DNA from: Bacteroidetes bacterium GWF2_33_38
GTDB taxonomy: Bacteria; Bacteroidota; Bacteroidia; Bacteroidales; GWF2-33-38
Length of the DNA: 50,723 nucleotides
NCBI GenBank assembly: GCA_001769505.1
Contig: MEOF01000064.1
Location: 1 to 50,723, forward strand
Direction: 5' to 3'
Of this stretch, positions 16,184 through 24,700 are shown in pieces. The position numbers and the translations under genes are program-made. How positions within the stretch are numbered: position 1 is the stretch's first letter; every line of letters begins with the position of its first letter. Below the pieces are notes generated by a model. That model saw only the letters and a list, made by a program, of their open reading frames with translations, was not told where the DNA came from and ran no database searches.

Positions 16184-19069
16184 TTATTCTTTAAAAACAT
16201 CTCCAACATTCAGCTCAACAATTTTTCCGAACCTTGCCAGTTCTAGCATATTTATTTGCGACTTATCACCCACAATGGTAATAATATACTTTCTATTTGC
16301 TACGTTTTTACTGTAAAACTCGCGAATATTATGTAAAGTCGCTTGTTTGAAGATGCTTGTTTTATGAACAATCGGATCGGTTTTTAAACCTTGTAATTGC
16401 CACCATTCAACAAATTCTGACATGTTTCTTTTTCCAATCGATTTACAGTTTGCCGACTGAATAAACCTATTTTTTATATTTTCGATTTCGTGTTCCGAAA
16501 ACTCAATGTTTGTCATATTTTTAAGCAAAACCTCTAAGGCATTAATCGTTTTGTCGCTTTGTGTGCTTAAATATGCAATGTTGTATCCTTTTTCGAAATC
16601 TCTGAAACCATTTTCGAATGAATAATAGCTTGTATATGCCAATGAATGAAAATCGCGGATTTCGCTGTACAATTTCTCGTCCAAATAATTTGTAAAAATA
16701 TCTCCAATGGCTTGTTCTGAACTATCATTTACTTCGCCCTCAACGTAATAATAAATTTGACTTTGAATGGCTTCGGGCATATCAATCACAAAAATTGTAT
16801 TTTCTGTAACTGGATTTCTTTTATAAAAAATAGGAGATTTAGATTTTTGAGTTTTATAAACAGTTATATTTTCTTGCAGCAAATTGGAAACTAACGAAAT
16901 TGGAAGATTTCCCGAATAATGAACACTACTTTCTACCTTGTTTAATAACTCAAAAAGCTGTAATAAATTTTCATCGGTAAGACTTTTTAATTCTGCATTC
17001 GATAAGCGTTTTAAGTATGGTGAATTATTTCCATACAAAGCATACGATGTCAAAGCATCGCCGATTGTGTATGGGTCTTGTTGCAAATATTCGCGTTCGT
17101 AAATCTCAACATCCGCAAGTTTCATAAGAGCTCGATTATCGATGTATGCGTCGTTGAGTAAATTGTTTGCAAACTCAATGGCTTGTTTGAGATTTTGGTT
17201 AAAGCCCTCTAGCGAAATTTCAAAAAAATGATTTGTGCAATTTGCGTCAATCGAAATCCCCAAACTTTCGAGTTTTTGATAAAACTTATTTATCGGGAAC
17301 TCTTTTGTTCCACACGAATTCATGTAATAAGCCAAATATTCCAATTCGGGCATTTCTTTTTTCCCGATACCAATATTGATTTTCAGATGAAATAATTCGT
17401 TAAAATCGAAATATGTGTGATATAAAACCAAATTCGAGTCAATCGGGATTTTTGTGATATCTTTTGAAAAAGATATGTGTTTTACTTGGCTTTCGGTTTC
17501 AATATTACGTCTAAAATTCTTCGCGAATTCCGACTCTTTGTTTTCCGACTCAATTACTACGGGATCGAATGCTGGTTTGCCGAGTTTTTGTATTTCTTGT
17601 TCTCCCTTTTTTGAAAAAACCGCGATATAGTTTTCTGTAAAATATTTCGAAGCAATCGAAACCACATCTGTTTTTTGAATTTCATCGATTTTTGAGGTAT
17701 TATCCGACAAATCGTTCCATGTTTTATTGCACAAAAAAAGTTCGGTGATTAAATCCAATCGCCCAAAATTTTCACCTTCACTCTGATAATCGTAAACATA
17801 TTCAATCGTTTTTAGCTTTTCTTTTTTCAAAAACCTTTTGGCTGCATTGAGCTGAGCATCGGAAAAGTTTCCGTTTTTTAATTGTTGAATAGCGTCGATA
17901 ATTAGTTTTTCGGATTTTACAAAATTTGAACTTTTGTTTGGCGAAAATTCAATAATAATATCCCCGTAATCAACTCGATGATTTTGATAAATCGAAACAT
18001 CAAGAATCTTTCCTAGTGTACTCAACGAATCTAGCTTTCCGGTTCCCATATCGTTTTCGAGCAAATAGCTGCAAATTGTCAGAAGATTTTCGTCGGCATG
18101 CAACATTGGCACAGAGCGAAATCCAAGAACTCCATATTCAACCGGACTTATCGCAACTTCGTAAACCTCACGACCATCTATTTCACTTTCAATTGGTTTC
18201 GTGATGTTGATGTCAGGTGATTTTTTCCACGAACCAAATTCCTGTTTTATGATTTGCTTGGCTTCAGTTGTCGAAAAATTACCGCAAAGAATAATCGCCA
18301 TGTTGTTCGGAACATAAAACTTTTCGACGTATTTGTAAAGTTTGCTAATCGATGGATTTTTTAAGTGTTCAATTGTTCCCAAAACCGTCTGCTGACCATA
18401 GGGATGATTCTTGTACATTCGGCGGCTATATTCTTCATAAAATTGATTAAAGGGTTCGTCAAGCGACATGTTTTTTTCTTCGTACACAACTTCCAATTCA
18501 TTTTGGAACATACGAAAAACAGGCTTTTCGAATCGATGACTATATATTTCGAGCCATTTCCCGATTTGATGTCCGGGAAAAACATTATGGTAAACTATGG
18601 CATCTTCCGATGTATATGCATTAATATCAAGACTTCCGATATCTTTCAGCAAGTTGTCGGTTTCGTTTAATATCACAAATTTCGAGGCTTTTTGCGATAA
18701 TTTATTAATTCCCATTTGATATTTTAATCGCAACAGCTCATCGTTGGTTTCTGCAATTTTGTTATAAAGAAGCGATATACTATCTAAAAAAACTTTTTCG
18801 GCTTGATAATTTGTTGTTCCTATTTCCTCGGTTCCCTTAAACATAAGATGCTCCATGTAATGGGCAATACCTGTTGCATCTTTCGGGTCGTATTTACTCC
18901 CACCTTTTACAGCGACGGCACCAAAAACGAATGGAATATCATGGTCTTCGTTTAGATATATTTTCAGTCCATTATCTAGCGTATATTCCTCAATATTAAT
19001 GTTTTGAGAAAATGTATTTGTAAAGATTGTTACAAGATATACTAGAAATATAATTGTTATTTGTTTCAT
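16184..19069 (-). CDS. M16 family (pitrilysin-type) zinc metallopeptidase, exported
   Basis: A 961-residue protein with a signal peptide at 1-21 (cleavage near NTFSQ) and the full two-half M16 architecture. The inverted zinc motif HxxEH is HYMEH at residues 70-74, within GIAHYMEHLMFKGTEE. The downstream ligand Glu is in NELEVVYEEKNMS. A second, inactive half follows from about residue 530 (NLVLYHTYFDFNELFHLKINIGIG), so it is the fused clam-shell form. It probably degrades peptides in the periplasm or on the outer membrane. It stands alone, with no obvious partner gene. Confidence 0.94.
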   Translation of the reverse strand: MKQITIIFLVYLVTIFTNTFSQNINIEEYTLDNGLKIYLNEDHDIPFVFGAVAVKGGSKYDPKDATGIAHYMEHLMFKGTEEIGTTNYQAEKVFLDSISLLYNKIAETNDELLRLKYQMGINKLSQKASKFVILNETDNLLKDIGSLDINAYTSEDAIVYHNVFPGHQIGKWLEIYSHRFEKPVFRMFQNELEVVYEEKNMSLDEPFNQFYEEYSRRMYKNHPYGQQTVLGTIEHLKNPSISKLYKYVEKFYVPNNMAIILCGNFSTTEAKQIIKQEFGSWKKSPDINITKPIESEIDGREVYEVAISPVEYGVLGFRSVPMLHADENLLTICSYLLENDMGTGKLDSLSTLGKILDVSIYQNHRVDYGDIIIEFSPNKSSNFVKSEKLIIDAIQQLKNGNFSDAQLNAAKRFLKKEKLKTIEYVYDYQSEGENFGRLDLITELFLCNKTWNDLSDNTSKIDEIQKTDVVSIASKYFTENYIAVFSKKGEQEIQKLGKPAFDPVVIESENKESEFAKNFRRNIETESQVKHISFSKDITKIPIDSNLVLYHTYFDFNELFHLKINIGIGKKEMPELEYLAYYMNSCGTKEFPINKFYQKLESLGISIDANCTNHFFEISLEGFNQNLKQAIEFANNLLNDAYIDNRALMKLADVEIYEREYLQQDPYTIGDALTSYALYGNNSPYLKRLSNAELKSLTDENLLQLFELLNKVESSVHYSGNLPISLVSNLLQENITVYKTQKSKSPIFYKRNPVTENTIFVIDMPEAIQSQIYYYVEGEVNDSSEQAIGDIFTNYLDEKLYSEIRDFHSLAYTSYYSFENGFRDFEKGYNIAYLSTQSDKTINALEVLLKNMTNIEFSEHEIENIKNRFIQSANCKSIGKRNMSEFVEWWQLQGLKTDPIVHKTSIFKQATLHNIREFYSKNVANRKYIITIVGDKSQINMLELARFGKIVELNVGDVFKE

Positions 19070-19154
19070 GCAAATCCTTTAAAGAAAATTTTAACGAAAA
19101 TATCGAAATTAAAATGGTTTATAATATTTATTCCGCGAAAGATATTCACAGACT

Positions 19155-19186
19155 AAACCTCCAAGGTTTTAAAACCTTGGAGGTTT
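19155..19186. repeat. REP-like perfect palindrome (AACCTCCAAGG type)
   Basis: A 32-base perfect palindrome, arms AAACCTCCAAGGTTTT and its complement with no loop. It is about 90 bases past the start of the M16 gene, in the 466-base gap 19070-19535, which holds no gene. A degenerate single arm (AACTTTTCGAAAGTT) lies at 19209-19223. Confidence 0.85.
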
Positions 19187-19351
19187 GAAAATGATGGTTT
19201 AAAGACAAACTTTTCGAAAGTTTTTTATTGGGGCTTTTTAAACAAAGAAAACAGCATAAAAATGTGAACCTAAAATTTAAAATACTCGTCATTTGAAAAT
19301 ATCCTATCGTCAAAAAGAACTTATTTAAACTTAAAATAACTATTTGATTTG

Positions 19352-19382
19352 TTTGTAGATAAAAAAAATCTTGCTAATTTAC
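19352..19382 (+). promoter_or_regulatory. Possible promoter of the DUF1566 surface-protein gene
   Basis: TTTG at 19352-19355, a 19-base spacer, then TAATTTAC (consensus TAnnTTTG, two mismatches). If used, the leader is about 150 bases long and contains two palindromes. Confidence 0.35.
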
Positions 19383-19399
19383 ACGGTTAAAGAGCGTCT

Positions 19400-19437
19400 C
19401 CATACCTCCAAGGTTTTCAAAAACCTTGGAGGTATGG
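19400..19437. repeat. REP-like palindrome (AACCTCCAAGG type, longer)
   Basis: An 18-bp perfect stem with arms CCATACCTCCAAGGTTTT and complement, two-base loop. It shares the CCTCCAAGGTTTT core with the palindrome at 19155-19186 but extends it with a different outer segment. Confidence 0.85.
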
Positions 19438-19463
19438 AAAAAAGCGAAAAACAAAGAACCTTG

Positions 19464-19497
19464 AACTTTGCCAAAGTTCCAAAACTTTGGCAAAGTT
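19464..19497. repeat. REP-like palindrome (AACTTTGnCAAAGTT type)
   Basis: Arms AACTTTGCCAAAGTT and AACTTTGGCAAAGTT are complementary around a CCAA loop. Each arm is itself a near-palindrome. It lies 38 bases before the start codon of the DUF1566 gene. Confidence 0.85.
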
Positions 19498-19535
19498 TGA
19501 AAAAGAAGAAAAAAAACAAATAAAAAACCAAGCAT

Positions 19536-20903
19536 ATGAAAAAACTATTTACGCTACTAACAATCGCCATCTGCACATTGTGCATAGTCGAAACACAAGC
19601 TCAAAATTATTATTACGCTGTAATGGTAGGCGATACAGTTGAGTTATCGGTTACTAATGCCAATGGTAGCATTCAATGGCAACAAGCCGACGACACTCTA
19701 AGTGTTTGGACAAACATTGCCGGAGCTACTACAAGTCCATACACACATTTAACCGAAAGTTCGGGCACCGGTTTTAAATATTACCGAGCCGAAGTTACCA
19801 ATCCTGCAACTTGTGTTTCGGTCTGGTATTCCGATACCATTAAACACCGAATAATTACAAGCACCACCGAATTGCAAATTGGCGATTTTTATGGTGGCGG
19901 TTTTGTTTTTTATAACGATAATGGTAGTGGGCTAATTGCTGCACCAAGCGACTATGGAACTTTACTACAATGGGGTTGTAGCTCTCAATTAATGACTGGA
20001 GCTGATGGTTTAATCATTGGAACAGGTAACCAAAATACGATAGATATAGAGCTTGGTTGCACGACACCAAATACTGCCGCTGATGTTTGTGCTAATTTGG
20101 TGTTAAATTCATATTCAGATTGGTTTCTTCCATCAAAAGAGGAATTACATGCCATGTATTCCAACTTAAAAATAAATGGAATTGGAAATTTTGGTATAGG
20201 GGAATATTGGAGTAGCTCAGAATTTGGATTAGGAACTGCGTGGTTAGAAGGTTTTGAGTTTGGAACTCAGTATGATTTTGGAAAAGGAAATACATTTAAT
20301 GTCCGTGCAATCCGTTCTTTTTCACCACCACCCTCAGTACAAGATAGATTAATGGGAGGTGAAACCCCAAAACAAATTTACGATTCAGGAGTACAAATAG
20401 ATTCTCTATGGGGCAAAACCTACCAAGGTGGATTGATTTTTTATTTGAACATAACCACCGGTGCAGGTTTAGTTGCGGCTACTGCTGATTTAGACTCGGC
20501 TCAATGGGGTTGTTGGGGAACTGAAATAACCGGAACTCTTGGCGATATTGGAGTTGGTTTAACAAATACAAATGCGATTGTAGCTTTTCACGATGGGCTA
20601 ATCAATTATTATGGCGACCCAACCCAATGCGATAACGAAAATGACGGTTCTGTGGCGGCAAAATTATGTGCCGACTATACCGATGGAACCTACAATGACT
20701 GGGCTTTACCAACAAATACTGATTTGAATTTAATGCGAGCAAATCTGCATATGCGAGGTTTTGGAAATTTTATTAGCTCAGACTCTTATTGGTCGTCCAC
20801 CGAACTTGACAGGAAAATAGCTTATTATTACATTTTTACGGGAACAATGGGCTCTCAAGATAAGTTTATCGTTTCGCACGTTCGTCCGGTAAGGGCATTT
20901 TAA
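19536..20903 (+). CDS. Exported protein with Ig-like domain and two DUF1566 (Lcl_C) domains
   Basis: A 455-residue protein with a signal peptide at 1-22 (KKLFTLLTIAICTLCIVETQA). Residues 30-110 look like an Ig-fold (VTNANGSIQWQQADDTLSVWTNI). Two DUF1566 domains follow, at about 118-265 and 288-455. Each has the GGxIFYxN..GLVAA entry, a Cys-containing NDWxLPTxxELxxM core and a YWSSTE..VRxVRAF ending. The domain is common in exported bacterial proteins and related to C-type-lectin-like sulfatase-modifying folds; binding partners are unknown. No T9SS sorting domain is visible, so export may stop at the periplasm or outer membrane. It is followed within eight bases by a RAYT-type palindrome. Confidence 0.88.
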   Translation: MKKLFTLLTIAICTLCIVETQAQNYYYAVMVGDTVELSVTNANGSIQWQQADDTLSVWTNIAGATTSPYTHLTESSGTGFKYYRAEVTNPATCVSVWYSDTIKHRIITSTTELQIGDFYGGGFVFYNDNGSGLIAAPSDYGTLLQWGCSSQLMTGADGLIIGTGNQNTIDIELGCTTPNTAADVCANLVLNSYSDWFLPSKEELHAMYSNLKINGIGNFGIGEYWSSSEFGLGTAWLEGFEFGTQYDFGKGNTFNVRAIRSFSPPPSVQDRLMGGETPKQIYDSGVQIDSLWGKTYQGGLIFYLNITTGAGLVAATADLDSAQWGCWGTEITGTLGDIGVGLTNTNAIVAFHDGLINYYGDPTQCDNENDGSVAAKLCADYTDGTYNDWALPTNTDLNLMRANLHMRGFGNFISSDSYWSSTELDRKIAYYYIFTGTMGSQDKFIVSHVRPVRAF

Positions 20904-20910
20904 CATTGGC

Positions 20911-20944
20911 AACTTTGACAAAGTTTTGGAACTTTGTCAAAGTT
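20911..20944. repeat. REP-like palindrome upstream of the RAYT gene
   Basis: Arms AACTTTGACAAAGTT and AACTTTGTCAAAGTT around a TTGG loop, 34 bases. The identical 34-base sequence recurs at 21667-21700 on the other side of the RAYT gene. Confidence 0.9.
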
Positions 20945-20965
20945 AACAAAACAAAAAAATAAAAA

Positions 20966-21574
20966 ATGAACCACAATCTTCCACTAGAACCCGAAAAATA
21001 CTACCACATTTACAACCATGCGGTAGGAAACTCGAATTTGTTCGAAACGGAAGATAATTATTATTTCTTTCTCGAAAAATACAAACAATATATATCACCT
21101 TATGTCGATACATTCGCATATTGCTTAATGCCTAACCATTTTCATTTGGCGGTTCGTATCAAAGACCTGACAGGTTTTGAAAACCTTGATATACCAACTT
21201 TGACAAAGTTCGATGAAGATAGTTTCAGCGAATTTGTAAGCAAACAGTTTTCGAATTTCTTCAGTAGTTACTCGCAAGCGTTCAACAAGCAACAGAGTCG
21301 CAGAGGCTCATTATTCGAACGACCCTTCAAACGCAAACACATCACAACCGACGAATATTTCAAAATCTTAATCCATTATATACATTACAATCCCGTACAT
21401 CTCGAATTTGTTAACGATTTACGAGATTGGAAATATTCATCTTACGAAAGTTATTTTTCGTCGAAAACAACTCTTATAAAACGCGATGAAGCCATTTCGT
21501 GGTTTGGCGATGTAAAGAATTTCGAGGAATTTCATAAACAAAAAATAAACGAAAAAATTTTAATTGAAATATAA
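20966..21574 (+). CDS. REP-associated tyrosine transposase (RAYT, IS200/IS605-like Y1 family)
   Basis: A 202-residue Y1 (HUH) nuclease. The HUH motif is HFH at 58-60 in AYCLMPNHFHLAVRIK. The catalytic Tyr lies in the C-terminal helix IHYIHYNPVHLEF at about 136-148. The GSLFERPFKRKHI stretch is typical of RAYTs. RAYTs are single-copy, domesticated relatives of IS200/IS605 transposases that act on REP hairpins; this is established for proteobacterial members. Here the gene is bracketed by identical 34-base hairpins. Between residues 66 and 82 the coding sequence itself contains palindromic arms of the same families (DLTGFENLDIPTLTKF). All catalytic parts are present, so the protein is probably active. 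Confidence 0.93.
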   Translation: MNHNLPLEPEKYYHIYNHAVGNSNLFETEDNYYFFLEKYKQYISPYVDTFAYCLMPNHFHLAVRIKDLTGFENLDIPTLTKFDEDSFSEFVSKQFSNFFSSYSQAFNKQQSRRGSLFERPFKRKHITTDEYFKILIHYIHYNPVHLEFVNDLRDWKYSSYESYFSSKTTLIKRDEAISWFGDVKNFEEFHKQKINEKILIEI

Positions 21575-21593
21575 AAATATAAAATATAAAAAT

Positions 21594-21627
21594 AACTTTC
21601 CGAAAGTTTTAGAATTTTCGGAAAATT
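21594..21627. repeat. REP-like palindrome (AACTTTCCGAAAGTT type)
   Basis: Arms AACTTTCCGAAAGTT and AATTTTCGGAAAATT around a TTAG loop. Two positions have changed to G-U-compatible pairs, so the fold is preserved. It lies 20 bases after the RAYT stop. Confidence 0.8.
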
Positions 21628-21666
21628 GAAAAAAGTAAAAATTAAAAACAAGTATATATGAATTAG

Positions 21667-21700
21667 AACTTTGACAAAGTTTTGGAACTTTGTCAAAGTT
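21667..21700. repeat. REP-like palindrome downstream of the RAYT gene
   Basis: An identical 34-base copy of the hairpin at 20911-20944, 34 bases before the start codon of the giant adhesin gene. A TTG inside it (21690) is in frame with that gene, but the ATG at 21735 with its signal peptide is the credible start. Confidence 0.9.
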
Positions 21701-21734
21701 GAGTAGAGAAAGAAGAAAAATTAAACAACAAAAT

Positions 21735-24700
21735 ATGAAAACAACAACCATCAAATCAGCCCTTAGCATTGTAGCAATGTTAATGTTTTTTAATCTGGCT
21801 CAAGCTCAGCAATTAAAAGTTATTTGCGAAACTCAAGTTACTCGTGAGCCAATTCCCGCACAAGTTGTAACTCAACCTGTCAACACTTCGGTTTACGAAG
21901 GAGAGGCGGCAACTTTTATCATCTCAGCCATTGGCGATGACACCATTGTGTATCAATGGCAAAATTTCGATGGTTTTGTTTGGAATAATATGAGCGAAGG
22001 TCTCTATTCAGGAACCGATAACGATACACTTGTAATATTAAACGCCTTAATCGGATTTAATGGATTTCAATATCGTTGCATTGTAAACAATAGTTGTGGA
22101 ATCGACACCAGCGACGCTGCAAACTTGAATGTAAATTTGGCTGCTATTGCTGGTCTAAGCGGAAACTTTTGCCCCGACCAAACATTTGGTACAAACGGCG
22201 AAGTAATTCATCATTACAACGACATTTACAACTATTACTTCAAAACATTGGTGCAACCCAATGGAAAAATTGTTTCAGCGGGAAGTACGCAAGCATTTTC
22301 TGATGATTTTAATGTATTATTGGCTCGTCACAATGCCGACGGAACTCCCGATTTATCTTTCAACGCAACCGGATTTGCTACATTCGATGCCGGATTTTCC
22401 GACAACGACGAAGCATACAGCCTTGCACTTTACCCCGGTGATAAATACGTAATTGCGGGACGAGCCGACAACGGAGCAGGACAAGATGTCCTTATTATGC
22501 GTTTTAATAACGATGGTACCCTTGATAATACATTCAATGGTAATGGAATTTTCTTAACAGATGTTTTGTTAGAAGATGACTTAGTCTACGATATAGCAGT
22601 ACAATCTAACGGAAAAATTCTTGTTTGCGGAAATTCGGTTACCAGTTCTGAACAGCATTTATTGGTAATTCGGGTGAATGCTGATGGTTCTCTTGACAGT
22701 TCTTTCGATAGCGACGGAATACTAACTATACCTAATGCTACCTATGATAATAAACTCAAAGCGATTGCTTTAACATCGACTGAACAAATTGTGGTTGCTG
22801 GTTATTTAAGCGATGGTAGTTGTTATGTGGCAAGATTAAATAACGATGGCAGTTTCGATACCAATTTTAACGGCACTGGATACAATATCAACCATTTCAG
22901 CACTTATGCCGATGGGTTCAACGACCTCGCAATAGTAAACGATACTATTTATGCTGCAGGTTATTACAGCGAATATACGGCAGAGCCGACCAACAACTCA
23001 CAGTTTTTGCTTGCACGATTCGCTACAGATGGCTCACTTGATATTAATTTCAACGCATTGGGTTATAATGTTGCCGATTTGGGAGCTCTTTCCGATGTAG
23101 CAAATGCAATAACAATACAATCCGATAATAAAATACTACTGGGAGGATTAAACTGGACCGATGTTTCTACATTCAAAACAAATTTCGGACTTGCCCGATT
23201 TACTCCAAACGGAAACATCGACATCACATTTAACGAAATAGGAATATTAACTGCTCCGCTTAGTTCCGACTCTGCCCAATGCGTATCAATAGCTTTAATG
23301 CCCGACAATACTATTATAGCCGCTGGTGCAATGTTTTTTAATGGTAATTACGATGCTACGTTGGTGAAATATGAGGTGTGCCCTTGTATTGTAAATATAC
23401 CCGATGCAAATTTTAAAGTTGCATTAGTTGGCAATTCATTAATAAATACAAATGCCGATGGTGAAATTCAATGTTCTGAAGCAAGTGCATATTCTGACAC
23501 CTTAGATATTAATAGTTTAAATATTTCCGACTTAACAGGCATTGAGGCATTTACTTCAATTACAAATTTATATTGTTTCAATAATCAATTAACATATTTA
23601 GATTTATCATCGAATACTGCTCTTGTCGAACTAAAATGTTACGATAATCTGCTTACAACCTTAGATTTATCTGCAAATACGGCACTTACTTATGTTGACT
23701 GTTTTAGTAACTTACTTACAAATCTGAACATTTCTAATAATTTATCTTTAAATTCTTTAATATGTTCTATTAATCAATTGACAAATATTAATACATCTGC
23801 CAACACATCTCTTTCAGGTCTAGCATGTGACAATAATCAATTAACAAGTTTGGATTTATCAAATAATACAAATTTAAGTTCATTAGATTGCTCTTATAAT
23901 AACCAATTGTCAAGCGTTGATGTGTCAAATAATTCAGCATTAATATATCTTGATTGCAGTTACTCTAATTTATTAAGTTTGAATGTAAAAAATGGTAATA
24001 ATATTAATTTCAGTTGGTTTGATGCAACATATAATTCATTACTTTCATGTATTCAGGTTGATGATACAACATGGGCAAATGCAAACTGGACAGTTGCAAA
24101 TGGAAATATTGATGCAACGGCAAATTATAGTGTTGATTGTGTTGCCGAATGTATTGTAAATATACCTGATGCTAATTTCAAAACAGCTTTAGTTGGTAAT
24201 CCTGCAATTAATACAAATACAGATGGGGAAATTCAATGTTTAGAAGCTACAGCTTATTCAGGAACAATAGATGTTAATAGTTTAAGTATTTCTGATTTAA
24301 CAGGTATTGAAGCATTTACATCGCTTAATGCCCTTTATTGTTGGAATAATCAATTAACAAGTATAGATGTTTCTGCCAATACTGCTCTAACAATATTGAA
24401 CTGTTACACAAATCAATTATCAAGTATTGACCTTTCGTCAAATACTGCTCTTTTTGGTTTTAATTGTTATAATAATCAATTTACAAGTTTAGATATTTCT
24501 GCAAATACAGGACTTTCTGAATTGAGCTGCAATGGTAATCTATTAACAAGTTTAGATGTTTCTTCTAACACAGCTCTTACTTATTTGGACTGTAGCAATA
24601 ATCAATTGACAAACTTGGATTTTTCAACAAATACAGTTCTTGCTATCTTAGAATGTTTTAACAATCAACTAACAAGCTTGAATCTTAGTGCCAATACAGC

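Noticed and set aside
19155-21700. CRISPR array
   Set aside because: The palindromes are unevenly spaced, of several families and separated by genes; no regular spacers and no cas genes.
21690-21734. Upstream TTG start adding 15 residues to the giant adhesin
   Set aside because: The TTG lies inside the REP-like hairpin, and the extra residues would precede the signal peptide; the ATG at 21735 fits far better.
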